From Deroplatys truncata (lineage: Eukaryota > Arthropoda > Insecta > Mantodea > Mantidae): DNA of 64,000 nucleotides. The stretch lies in contig CM060984.1 of NCBI GenBank assembly GCA_030765065.1, positions 444,001 to 508,000 of the forward strand. The letters are read 5' to 3'. The number at the start of each line of letters is the position of its first letter. Positions within the stretch are counted from its first letter, which is position 1. Position numbers and translations under genes: made by a program. The notes beneath the pieces are model-generated. The model was given only the letters and a program-made list of their open reading frames with translations. It did not search any database and was not told the DNA's origin. Of the stretch, positions 1-10,900 are shown piece by piece.

Positions 1-1559
1 GAGTTTCTTAATGTGTGAATTTCCGGTGAAATATTGGTATTGTATTTTTGAGTGGAATCCAATACTTCGTCCACTTACTATAGGCATTTTTTAGACTAAG
101 AGTGTCCCAAAGTGTGAATTTCCGGTGAAATATTGGTATCCTATTTTTGAGTGGAATGAAATACTTCCTGTACTTACTATAGGCATTTTTTAGACTAGGA
201 GTGTCTCAAAGTGTGAATTTCCGGTGAAATATTTGTATCGTATTTTTGAGTGGAATGAAATACTTCCTATAGGCATTGTTTTAGACTAGGAGTGTCTCAA
301 AATGTGAATTTCCGGTGAAATATTGTTATCGTACTTTTAAATGGAATGCAATACTTCCTATACTTACTATAGGCATTTTTTTAGACTAGGAGTGTCTCAA
401 AGTGTGAATTTCCGGTGAAACATTGGTATCGTATTTTTGAGTGGATTGCCATACTTCGACTACTTACTATATGCATTTTTTAGACTCGGAGTGTCTCAAA
501 GTGTGAATTTCCGGGAAATATTGGTATCGTATTTTTGAGTGGAATGCAATAATTCCTCTACTTACTTTAGGCATTTTTTAGACTCGGAATGTCCCAAACT
601 GTGAATTTCCGGTGAATGTTTGGTATCGTATTTCTGAGTGGAATGCAATACTTCGCCTACTTACTATAGGCATTTTTTAGACAAGGAGTGTCTGAAAGTG
701 TGAATTTCCGGTGAAATATTGGTATATTTTTGAGTGGAATGCAATCCTTCGACCACTTACTATAGGTAATTTTTAGGCTCAGAATATCCCAAAGTGTGAA
801 TTTCCGGTGAAATATTGGTATCGTATTTTGGTGTGGAATGCAATACTTCGTCCACTTACTATAGGCATTTTTTAGACTAGGAGTGTCTGAAAGTGTGAAT
901 TTCGGGTGAAATATTGGTATCGTGTTTTTGAGTGGAATACAATACTTCCTATAGGCATTTTTTTAGACTAAGAGTGTCTCAAAGTGTGAATTTCCGGTGA
1001 AATCTTGGTATCGTATTTTTGAGTGGAATGCAATACTTCCTATACTTACTATAGGTATTTTTTTAGACAGGGAGTGTCCCAAATTGTGATTTTCCGGTGA
1101 AATATTGTTATCGTATTTTTCAGTGGAATGCAAACTTTCTGTGTTTGCTATACGCATTTTTTAGATTAGGAGTGTCTCAAAGTGAGAATTTCAGATGAAA
1201 TATTCGTATTATATTTTTGAGTGGAATGCAATACTTCGCCTACTTACTATATGCATTTTTTAGACTCGGAGTGTCTGAAAGTATGAAGTTCAGGTAAATT
1301 ACTGGTATCGTATTTTTGAGTGCAATGCAATACCTAGTCAACTTACTATAGGCAATTTTTTAGACTCGGAGTGTCCCAAAGTGTGAATTTCCGGAGAAAT
1401 ATTGATATCGTATTTTTGAGTGTAATGCAATTCTTCGCCTACTTAGAATAGGCATTTTTTAGACTCGGAGTGTCCCAAATTGTGCATTTCCGATGAAATA
1501 TTGGTATCGTATTTTTGAGTGGAATGCAATACTTCGCCTACTTACTATAGGCATTTTTT
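1..1559 (+). repeat. 99-bp tandem satellite, first block (~16 monomers)
   Basis: Head-to-tail monomers, all in one orientation, taken here as plus. The consensus runs from a T6 tract through AGACTAGGAGTGTC, then GTGTGAATTTCCGGTGAAA, TATTGGTATCGTATTTTTGA, GTGGAATGCAATACTTC and TACTTACTATAGGCA back to the T6 tract. A full unit with six T counts to 99 bp. Some monomers carry a 9-bp deletion just before TATAGGCA (near 265 and 948), giving about 90 bp. No gene is visible. Short open frames here arise because 99 is a multiple of three. The block is the left part of a 6.5-kb higher-order repeat. Confidence 0.97.
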
Positions 1560-1593
1560 ACTTTCTCTACTACGTATAGTAAGTAGGGGAAGT
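1560..1593 (+). repeat. Left terminal inverted repeat and palindrome of insert copy 1
   Basis: ACTTTCTCTACT (1560-1571) is the left arm of the terminal inverted repeat. It overlaps a small hairpin, stem TACTA/TAGTA around loop CGTA (1568-1581). The next bases to 1593 end GGGGAAGT, imperfectly mirroring the opening ACTTTCTC, so the whole terminus is an imperfect palindrome. It is identical in all four inserts and repeated at the start of the internal second core unit (2221). Confidence 0.8.
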
Positions 1594-1668
1594 ATTGCAT
1601 TCCACCCAAAAATTCGATACCGAGATTTCACCGGAAATACATGTTTTGAGACCTCCTGAATCCAAAAA
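1571..1668 (-). repeat. Diverged satellite monomer in inverted orientation inside the insert
   Basis: On the minus strand this stretch reads as a satellite monomer. It shares blocks such as GGAATGCAATACTTC and TTTCCGGTGAAA with the surrounding array, in the same order and spacing. By eye it matches the consensus at roughly five of six positions. The flanking array runs on the plus strand, so the junction is a near-palindrome. The same inverted monomer recurs in the second core unit (about 2232-2329) and in every insert copy. Confidence 0.88.
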
Positions 1669-1690
1669 AAGAATTTTTGGAAACATGTCC

Positions 1691-1755
1691 GTGTGTGTGT
1701 CTGTGTGTGTGTGTGTGTCTGTGTGTGTGTCTGTGTGTGTGTCTGTGTGTGTGTG
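1691..1755 (+). repeat. Interrupted (GT)n microsatellite
   Basis: GT dinucleotides with periodic CT interruptions. Tract structure differs between the four inserts at this position (1691-1755, 8125-8189, 14663-14713, 49379-49440), making it the fastest-changing part of an otherwise nearly fixed element. Confidence 0.97.
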
Positions 1756-2220
1756 AACAGCATAACTCAAAAACGAACAGTCGGATAAGCACCAAACTTG
1801 GTATTTGGGTTCAGTATCTTCCAGAGATGCGACACGAAGGTTTTCAAGAAAATCCCCCCACCCCAAACTACCCTTTACATGGAAGATTTTTCGAAAATTT
1901 TTATTTTCTCAAAAATGGCTCTAACGATTTTGATGAAAATATCATATGTTTAAGATAATGTCATGGGAAATGAAATGTATATCTCGAATTTTCTGGGAAT
2001 GTCTCCAAAAGTATTCTTTATTGTGAACAACTTTTGCATAACTGGTAAACCATAAGAGATACACAAAATGTTACCACACAAAAAGTGTAGATCGCGTTAA
2101 AATACACAACTTATGTCATATACATTTCTTTTGTTGAGTGAACCGTTTTGGAGATATTGCTTGTTATTTCCTTAAATTTTCCAATACTTATACTTTTTCT
2201 CAAATTCGTTATTCATTTTT

Positions 2221-2872
2221 ACTTTCTCTACTACGTATAGTAAGTAGGGGAAGTATTGCATTCCACCCAAAAATTCGATACCGAGATTTCACCGGAAATA
2301 CATGTTTTGAGACCTCCTGAATCCAAAAAAAGCATTTTTGAAAACATGTCCGTGTGTGTGTCTGTGTGTGTGTGTGTGTCTGTGTGTGTGTGTGTCTGTG
2401 AACAGCATAACTCAAAAACGAACAGTTGGATAAGCACCAAACTTGGTATTTAGGCTCAGTATCTTCCAGAGATGCGACTCGAAGGTTTTCAAGAAAATCC
2501 CCCCACCCCAGACTACCCTTTACATGGAAGATTTTTCGAAAATTTTAATTTTCTCAAAAATGGCTCTAACGATTTTGATTAAAATATCACACGTTTAAGA
2601 TATTTTTATGACAAATAAAATGTATATCTTGAATTTCCTGGGAATGTCTCCAAAAGTATAGTTCATTGTGAACGACTTTTGCATAACAGGTAAACCATAA
2701 GAGATAGACAAAATTTTACTACACAAAAAATGTAGATCGCGTTAAAATACACAACTTATGTCATATACATTTCTTTTGTTGAGTGAACCGTTTTCGAGAT
2801 ATTGCTTGTTATTTCCTTAAATTTTACAATACTTATACTTTTTCTCAAATTCGTTATTCATATTTTTATGTC
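2221..2872 (+). repeat. Core unit B of insert copy 1
   Basis: Restarts with the same ACTTTCTCTACT terminus and follows unit A throughout, with a shorter GT tract at 2352-2400. It differs by scattered substitutions, for example after the TTCATTGTGAAC / TTTATTGTGAAC region. It ends ATTCATATTTTTATG, where homology to unit A stops and the unique right tail begins. The duplication predates higher-order amplification because all four inserts carry it. Confidence 0.85.
2352..2400 (+). repeat. Interrupted (GT)n microsatellite, core unit B
   Basis: The second GT tract of insert copy 1, with CT interruptions. The equivalents are 8786-8838, 15310-15362 and 50038-50090, and they vary in length and in interruptions. 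Confidence 0.97.
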
Positions 2873-3057
2873 CTGGACATGCAAATAGAATGGAATGCGC
2901 CACATAGCAACCAGCGTTAAAATATTTGACTATCGCTTAAAACCTAGCATATTCCCCTTGCATCTACAAGAAAATTACAAATAAGATTGACATCTCGATA
3001 TCTCGATTAACATGAAGCATATGGAGAATAAGCGTTTGTAAAATTAGATTGTACAAG
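2873..3057 (+). other. Unique right tail of insert copy 1
   Basis: About 185 bp between core unit B and the right inverted repeat, beginning TGTCCTGGACATGC and ending GATTGTACAAG. It contains a direct 8-mer repeat ATCTCGAT and no recognisable coding, tRNA-like or polymerase III promoter features. It occurs once per insert, is conserved in all four copies, and is not related to the satellite by eye. Confidence 0.75.
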
Positions 3058-3090
3058 AGTAGAGAAAGTCATGTGAGTGTAACACATCAG
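3058..3090 (+). repeat. Right subterminal inverted repeat plus terminal hairpin, copy 1
   Basis: AGTAGAGAAAGT (3058-3069) is the exact reverse complement of the left terminus. After one C comes ATGTG-AGTGTAA-CACAT (3071-3087), a 5-bp stem with a 7-nt loop. CAG then leads into the satellite ATTTTTAGAC at 3091. The inverted repeat is therefore 21 bp inside the right end but terminal on the left, an asymmetry typical of Helentron-type elements. Confidence 0.75.
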
Positions 3091-6000
3091 ATTTTTAGAC
3101 TAGGAGTGTCTGGAAGTGTGAATTTCCGGTGAAATATTGGTATCGTATTTTTGACTGGAATGCAACACTTCCTATAGGCATTTTTTAGACTAGGAGTGTC
3201 TCAAAGTGTGAATTTCCGGTGAAATATTGGTATCATATTTTTGAGTGTCATGCAATACTTCGTGTACTTACTATAGGCATTTTTTAAACTAGGAGTGTCT
3301 GAAAGTGTGAATTTCCGGTGAAATATTGGTATCGTATTTTTGAGTGGAATGCAACACTTCCTATAGGCATTTTTTAGACTAGGAGTGTCTCAAAGTGTGA
3401 ATTTCCGGTGAAATATTGGTATCGTATTTCTGAGTGGAATGCAAACTTCTTGTATTTACTATACGCATTTTTTAGACTAGGAGTGTCTCAAACTGTGAAT
3501 TTCCGGTGAAATATTGGTATCGTATTTTTGAGTGGAATGCAATACTTCCTATACTTACTATAGGCATTTTTTAGACTCGGAGTGTCCCAGTGTGAATTTT
3601 TGGTGAAATATTGGTATCGCATTTTTTAATGGAATGCAATACTTCGCCTACTAACTATAGGCATTTTTTAGACTCCGAGTGTCCCAAAGTGTGAATTTCC
3701 GGTGAAATATTGGTATCGTATTTTTTAGCGGAATGCAATACTTCTACTCACTATAGGCATTTTTTAGACTCGGAGTGTCTCAAAGTATGAATTTCCGGTG
3801 AAATATTGGAATCGTATTTTTGAGTGTAATGCAATAGGTACATCTTATACTTACTATCGGCATTTTTTAGACTCTGAGTGTCCCAAAGTGTTAATTTCCG
3901 GTTAAATAATGGTATGGTATTTTTGAGTGGAATGCAATTCTTCGCCTACTTACTATAGGCATTTTTTAGACTCGGAGTGTCCCAAATTGTGAATTTCCGG
4001 TGAAATATTGGTATCTTATTTTTGAGTGGAATGCAATATTTCGCCTACTTACTATAGGCATTTTTAGACTGGGAGTGTCTCAAAGTGTGCATTTCGGGTG
4101 AAATATTGGTATCGTATTTTTGAGTGGAATGCAATACTTCCTCTATTTACTATACGCATTTTTTAGCCTAGGAGTGTCTCAAAGTGTGAATGTCCGGTGA
4201 AATATTGGTATCGTATTTTAGAGTGGAATGAATACATCCTCTACTTACTATAGGCATTTTTTAGACTAGGAGTGTCTCAAAATGTTCATTTCTGGTGAAA
4301 TATTGGTATCGTATTTTTTAGTGGAACGCAATACTTCCTCTATTTATATACGCATTTTTTAGACTAGGAGTGTCCCAAAGTGTGAATTTCCGGTGAATAG
4401 TTGGTATCGTATTTTTGAGTGGAATGCAATACCTAGCCTACTAACTATAGGCATTTTTTAGACTGGGAGTGTCCCAAAGTGTGAATACCCGGTTAATATT
4501 GGTATCGTATTTTTGAGTGCAATGCAATACTTCCTCTACTTACTATAGGCATTTTTTAGACTCTGAGTGTCTCAAAGTGTGCATTTCTGGTGAAATATTG
4601 GTATCGTATTTCTGAGTGGAATGCAAAATTCCTGTATTTACTATACGCATTTTTTAGACTAGGGTGTCTCAAACTGTGAATTTCCGGTAAAATATTGGTA
4701 TCGTATTTTTGAGTTGAATGCAATATTTCGTCTACTTATTATAGGCATTTTTTAGACTCGGAGTGTCTCAAACTGTGAATTTCCGGTGAAATATTGGTAT
4801 CGTATTTTTGAGTGGAATGCAATACTTCCTATACTTACTATAGGCATTTTTTAGACTCGGAGTGTCCCAAAGTGTGAATTTCCGGTGAAATATTGGTATC
4901 GTATTTTTGAGCGGAATGCAATATTTCTACTCACTATAGGCATTTCTTAGACTCGGACTGTCTCAAAGTATGAATTTCCGGTGAAATATTGGAATCGTAT
5001 TTTTGAGTGTAATGCAATAGGTACATCCTATACTTACTATCGGCCTTTTTTAGACTCTGAGTGTCCCAAACTGTTAATTTCCGGTTAAATAATGGTATGG
5101 TATTTTTGAGTGGAATGCAATTCTTCGCCTACTTACTATAGGAATTTTTTAGACTCGGAGTGTCCCAAATTGTGAATTTCCGGTGAAATATTGGTATCTT
5201 ATTTTTGAGTGGAATGCAATATTTCGCCTACTTACTATAGGCATTTTTTAGACTAGGAGTGTCTCAAAGTGTTCATTTCTGGTGAAATATTGGTATCGTA
5301 TTTTTGAGTGGAATGCAATACTTCCTCTATTTATATACGCATTTTTTAGACTAGGAGTGTCCCAAAGTGTGAATTTCCGGTGAATAGTTGGTATCGTATT
5401 TTTGAGTGGAATGCAATACTTCGCCTACTTACTATAGGCATTTTTTAGACGGAGTGTCCCAAAGTGTGAAGATTCCGGTGAAATATTGGTGTCGTATTTT
5501 TGTGTGGAATGCAATACTTCGTCAACTTACTATAGGCAATTTTTTAGACTCGGAGTGTCCGAAATTGTGCATTTCCGATGAAATATTGGTATCGTATTTT
5601 TTAGTGGAATGCTATACTTCGCCTACTTACTATAGGCATTTTTTAAGCTAGGAGTGTCTCAAAGTGTGAATTTCCGGTGAAATATTCGTATCGTATTTTT
5701 GAGTGGAATGCAATACTTCTTATACTTACTATAGACATGTTTTAGACTAGGAGTGTCTCAAGGTGTGAATTTCCGGTGAAATAATGGTATCTAATTTTTG
5801 AGTGGAATGCAATACTTCCACTACTTACTATAGGCATTTTTTTAGACTAGGAGTGTCTCAAAGTGAGAATTTTCGGTGAAATATTGGTATCGTATTTTTG
5901 AGTGGAATGCAATACTTCCACTACTTACTATAGGCATTTTTTAGACTCGGAGTATCCCAAAGTGTGAATTTCCGGTGAAATATTGGTATCGTGATTTTGA

Positions 6001-7993
6001 GTGGAATGCAATGCTTCGCCTACTTACTATAGGCATTTTTTTAGACTAGGAGTGTCTCAAAGTGAGAATTTTCGGTGAAATATTGGTATCGTATTTTTGA
6101 GTGGAATGCAATACTTCCACTACTTACTATAGGCATTTTTTTAGACTAGGAGTGTCTCAAAGTGAGAATTTTCGGTGAAATATTGGTATCGTATTTTTGA
6201 GTGGAATGCAATACTTCCACTACTTACTATAGGCATTTTTTAGACTAAGAGTGTCTCAAAGTGTGAATTTCCGGTAAAATATTGGTATCTTATTTTTGAG
6301 TGGAATGCAATACTTCCTCTACTTTCTATAGGCAGTTTTTAGACTAGGAGTGTCTCAAAGTGTGAATTTCCGGTGAAATATTGGTATCGTGTTTTTGAGA
6401 GGAATACAATACCACCTATAGGCATTTTTTAGACTAGGAGTGCCTCAAAGTGTGAATTTCCGGTGAAAATTGTATCGTATTTTTGAGTGGAATGCAATGC
6501 TTTGCCTACTTACTATAGGCATTTTTTAGACTAGGAGTTTCTTAATGTGTGAATTTCCGGTGAAATATTGGTATTGTATTTTTGAGTGGAATCCAATACT
6601 TCGTCCACTTACTATAGGCATTTTTTAGACTAAGAGTGTCCCAAAGTGTGAATTTCCGGTGAAATATTGGTATCCTATTTTTGAGTGGAATGAAATACTT
6701 CCTGTACTTACTATAGGCATTTTTTAGACTAGGAGTGTCTCAAAGTGTGAATTTCCGGTGAAATATTGGTATCGTATTTTTGAGTGGAATGAAATACTTC
6801 CTATAGGCATTGTTTTAGACTAGGAGTGTCTCAAAATGTGAATTTCCGGTGAAACATTGGTATCGTATTTTTGAGTGGAATGCCATACTTCGACTACTTA
6901 CTATATGCATTTTTTAGACTCGGAGTGTCTCAAAGTGTGAATTTCCGGGAAATATTGGTATCGTATTTTTGAGTGGAATGCAATAATTCCTCTACTTACT
7001 TTAGGCATTTTTTAGACTCGGAATGTCCCAAACTGTGAATTTCCGGTGAATGTTTGGTATCGTATTTCTGAGTGGAATGCAATACTTCGCCTACTTACTA
7101 TAGGCATTTTTTAGACAAGGAGTGTCTGAAAGTGTGAATTTCCGGTGAAATATTGGTATATTTTTGAGTGGAATGCAATCCTTCGACCACTTACTATAGG
7201 TAATTTTTAGGCTCAGAATATCCCAAAGTGTGAATTTCCGGTGAAATATTGGTATCGTTTTTTGGTGTGGAATGCAATACTTCGTCCACTTACTATAGGC
7301 ATTTTTTAGACTAGGAGTGTCTGAAAGTGTGAATTTCGGGTGAAATATTGGTATCGTGTTTTTGAGTGGAATACAATACTTCCTATAGGCATTTTTTTAG
7401 ACTAAGAGTGTCTCAAAGTGTGAATTTCCGGTGAAATCTTGGTATCGTATTTTTGAGTGGAATGCAATACTTCCTATACTTACTATAGGTATTTTTTTAG
7501 ACAGGGAGTGTCCCAAATTGTGATTTTCCGGTGAAATATTGTTATCGTATTTTTCAGTGGAATGCAAACTTTCTGTGTTTGCTATACGCATTTTTTAGAT
7601 TAGGAGTGTCTCAAAGTGAGAATTTCAGATGAAATATTCGTATTATATTTTTGAGTGGAATGCAATACTTCTCCTACTTACTATATGCATTTTTTAGACT
7701 CGGAGTGTCTGAAAGTATGAAGTTCAGGTAAATTACTGGTATCGTATTTTTGAGTGCAATGCAATACTTAGTCAACTTACTATAGGCAATTTTTTAGACT
7801 CGGAGTGTCCCAAAGTGTGAATTTCCGGAGAAATATTGATATCGTATTTTTGAGTGTAATGCAATTCTTCGCCTACTTAGAATAGGCATTTTTTAGACTC
7901 GGAGTGTCCCAAATTGTGCATTTCCGATGAAATATTGGTATCGTATTTTTGAGTGGAATGCAATACTTCGCCTACTTACTATAGGCATTTTTT
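3091..7993 (+). repeat. 99-bp satellite block (~50 monomers)
   Basis: Continuous head-to-tail monomers with the right part of HOR unit 1 and the left part of unit 2 (boundary 6534/6535). Two covarying monomer types alternate: one with ACTAGGAGTGTCTC and CTTCCT, the other with ACTCGGAGTGTCCC and CTTCGCC. Short variants lacking 9 bp occur near 3170 and 3358. No gene, promoter or RNA gene was seen. Confidence 0.96.
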
Positions 7994-10900
7994 ACTTTCT
8001 CTACTACGTATAGTAAGTAGGGGAAGTATTGCATTCCACCCAAAAATTCGATACCGAGATTTCACCGGAAATACATGTTTTGAGACCTCCTGAATCCAAA
8101 AAAAGAATTTTTGGAAACATGTCCGTGTGTGTGTCTGTGTGTGTGTGTGTGTCTGTGTGTGTGTCTGTGTGTGTGTCTGTGTGTGTGTGAACAGCATAAC
8201 TCAAAAACGAACAGTCGGATAAGCACCAAACTTGGTATTTGGGTTCAGTATCTTCCAGAGATGCGACACGAAGGTTTTCAAGAAAATCCCCCCACCCCAA
8301 ACTACCCTTTACATGGAAGATTTTTCGAAAATTTTTATTTTCTCAAAAATGGCTCTAACGATTTTGATGAAAATATCATATGTTTAAGATAATGTCATGG
8401 GAAATGAAATGTATATCTCGAATTTTCTGGGAATGTCTCCAAAAGTATTCTTTATTGTGAACAACTTTTGCATAACTGGTAAACCATAAGAGATACACAA
8501 AATGTTACCACACAAAAAGTGTAGATCGCGTTAAAATACACAACTTATGTCATATACATTTCTTTTGTTGAGTGAACCGTTTTGGAGATATTGCTTGTTA
8601 TTTCCTTAAATTTTCCAATACTTATACTTTTTCTCAAATTCGTTATTCATTTTTACTTTCTCTACTACGTATAGTAAGTAGGGGAAGTATTGCATTCCAC
8701 CCAAAAATTCGATACCGAGATTTCACCGGAAATACATGTTTTGAGACCTCCTGAATCCAAAAAAAGCATTTTTGAAAACATGTCCGTGTGTGTGTCTGTG
8801 TGTGTGTGTGTGTGTGTCTGTGTGTGTGTGTGTCTGTGAACAGCATAACTCAAAAACGAACAGTTGGATAAGCACCAAACTTGGTATTTAGGCTCAGTAT
8901 CTTCCAGAGATGCGACTCGAAGGTTTTCAAGAAAATCCCCCCACCCCAGACTACCCTTTACATGGAAGATTTTTCGAAAATTTTAATTTTCTCAAAAATG
9001 GCTCTAACGATTTTGATTAAAATATCACACGTTTAAGATATTTTTATGACAAATAAAATGTATATCTTGAATTTCCTGGGAATGTCTCCAAAAGTATAGT
9101 TCATTGTGAACGACTTTTGCATAACAGGTAAACCATAAGAGATAGACAAAATTTTACTACACAAAAAATGTAGATCGCGTTAAAATACACAACTTATGTC
9201 ATATACATTTCTTTTGTTGAGTGAACCGTTTTCGAGATATTGCTTGTTATTTCCTTAAATTTTACAATACTTATACTTTTTCTCAAATTCGTTATTCATA
9301 TTTTTATGTCCTGGACATGCAAATAGAATGGAATGCGCCACATAGCAACCAGCGTTAAAATATTTGACTATCGCTTAAAACCTAGCATATTCCCCTTGCA
9401 TCTACAAGAAAATTACAAATAAGATTGACATCTCGATATCTCGATTAACATGAAGCATATGGAGAATAAGCGTTTGTAAAATTAGATTGTACAAGAGTAG
9501 AGAAAGTCATGTGAGTGTAACACATCAGATTTTTAGACTAGGAGTGTCTGGAAGTGTGAATTTCCGGTGAAATATTGGTATCGTATTTTTGACTGGAATG
9601 CAACACTTCCTATAGGCATTTTTTAGACTAGGAGTGTCTCAAAGTGTGAATTTCCGGTGAAATATTGGTATCATATTTTTGAGTGTCATGCAATACTTCG
9701 TGTACTTACTATAGGCATTTTTTAAACTAGGAGTGTCTGAAAGTGTGAATTTCTGGTGAAATATTGGTATCGTATTTTTGAGTGGAATGCAACACTTCCT
9801 ATAGGCATTTTTTAGACTAGGAGTGTCTCAAAGTGTGAATTTCCGGTGAAATATTGGTATCGTATTTCTGAGTGGAATGCAAACTTCTTGTATTTACTAT
9901 ACGCATTTTTTAGACTAGGAGTGTCTCAAACTGTGAATTTCCGGTGAAATATTGGTATCGTATTTTTGAGTGGAATGCAATACTTCCTATACTTACTATA
10001 GGCATTTTTTAGACTCGGAGTGTCCCAGTGTGAATTTTTGGTGAAATATTGGTATCGCATTTTTTAATGGAATGCAATACTTCGCCTACTAACTATAGGC
10101 ATTTTTTAGACTCCGAGTGTCCCAAAGTGTGAATTTCCGGTGAAATATTGGTATCGTATTTTTTAGCGGAATGCAATACTTCTACTCACTATAGGCATTT
10201 TTTAGACTCGGAGTGTCTCAAAGTATGAATTTCCGGTGAAATATTGGAATCGTATTTTTGAGTGTAATGCAATAGGTACATCTTATACTTACTATCGGCA
10301 TTTTTTAGACTCTGAGTGTCCCAAAGTGTTAATTTCCGGTTAAATAATGGTATGGTATTTTTGAGTGGAATGCAATTCTTCGCCTACTTACTATAGGCAT
10401 TTTTTAGACTCGGAGTGTCCCAAATTGTGAATTTCCGGTGAAATATTGGTATCTTATTTTTGAGTGGAATGCAATATTTCGCCTACTTACTATAGGCATT
10501 TTTAGACTGGGAGTGTCTCAAAGTGTGCATTTCGGGTGAAATATTGGTATCGTATTTTTGAGTGGAATGCAATACTTCCTCTATTTACTATACGCATTTT
10601 TTAGCCTAGGAGTGTCTCAAAGTGTGAATGTCCGGTGAAATATTGGTATCGTATTTTAGAGTGGAATGAATACATCCTCTACTTACTATAGGCATTTTTT
10701 AGACTAGGAGTGTCTCAAAATGTTCATTTCTGGTGAAATATTGGTATCGTATTTTTTAGTGGAATGCAATACTTCCTCTATTTATATACGCATTTTTTAG
10801 ACTAGGAGTGTCCCAAAGTGTGAATTTCCGGTGAATAGTTGGTATCGTATTTTTGAGTGGAATGCAATACCTAGCCTACTAACTATAGGCATTTTTTAGA

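Larger units (their letters stand above)
1560..2220 (+). repeat. Core unit A of insert copy 1 (661 bp)
   Basis: First member of a tandem pair. Order: left terminus, inverted satellite monomer, (GT)n tract at 1691-1755, then about 460 bp of unique sequence starting GAACAGCATAACTCAAAAAC and ending ATTCATTTTT. No conserved reading frame was recognised; open frames across the GT tract are microsatellite artefacts. It differs from unit B by scattered substitutions and GT-tract length. Confidence 0.88.
1560..3090 (+). mobile_element. Helitron-like (HINE/pearl-type) non-autonomous insert, copy 1
   Basis: A 1.53-kb non-satellite insert sits exactly in the T-tract of a monomer; satellite phase resumes at 3091. 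Seen directly: a 12-bp inverted repeat ACTTTCTCTACT at the left terminus (1560-1571); its perfect complement AGTAGAGAAAGT at 3058-3069, which is 21 bp inside the right end; a hairpin at 3071-3087; two tandem ~660-bp core units, each with a (GT)n tract; and a unique ~185-bp right tail. No transposase or helicase frame is present. Asymmetric terminal repeats, a 3-prime hairpin, an internal tandem core with microsatellite and a T-rich target are described for Helentron-derived HINE and bivalve pearl elements. The family assignment is inference. The plus strand is assigned by placing the hairpin end at the 3-prime side. A conventional MITE is the alternative. Confidence 0.6.
1..6534 (+). repeat. 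Higher-order repeat unit 1 (~6.53 kb, with insert)
   Basis: The window opens with the marker GAGTTTCTTAATGTGTGAAT, a variant start of one monomer. The same marker recurs at 6535 and 12973, with the same order of variant monomers following each time. The unit holds about 50 monomers plus the 1.53-kb insert. By eye, units 1 to 3 differ only by scattered substitutions and small indels, whereas adjacent monomers inside a unit differ clearly. That is the signature of a higher-order repeat amplified as a block. Confidence 0.9.

Noticed and set aside
1..1559. CRISPR-like regular repeats
   Set aside because: The ~99-bp units are contiguous, with no unique spacers or leader and no cas genes; this is eukaryotic tandem satellite.
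1570..1958. Open frames across the GT tracts on both strands (His-Thr or Cys-Val repeats)
   Set aside because: They exist only because dinucleotide repeats lack stops; they recur identically in every insert and change with tract length.
1560..3090. Insert as a SINE or tRNA-derived element
   Set aside because: No A and B box pair, tRNA-like fold or A-rich tail was seen; the ends are inverted repeats with a hairpin.
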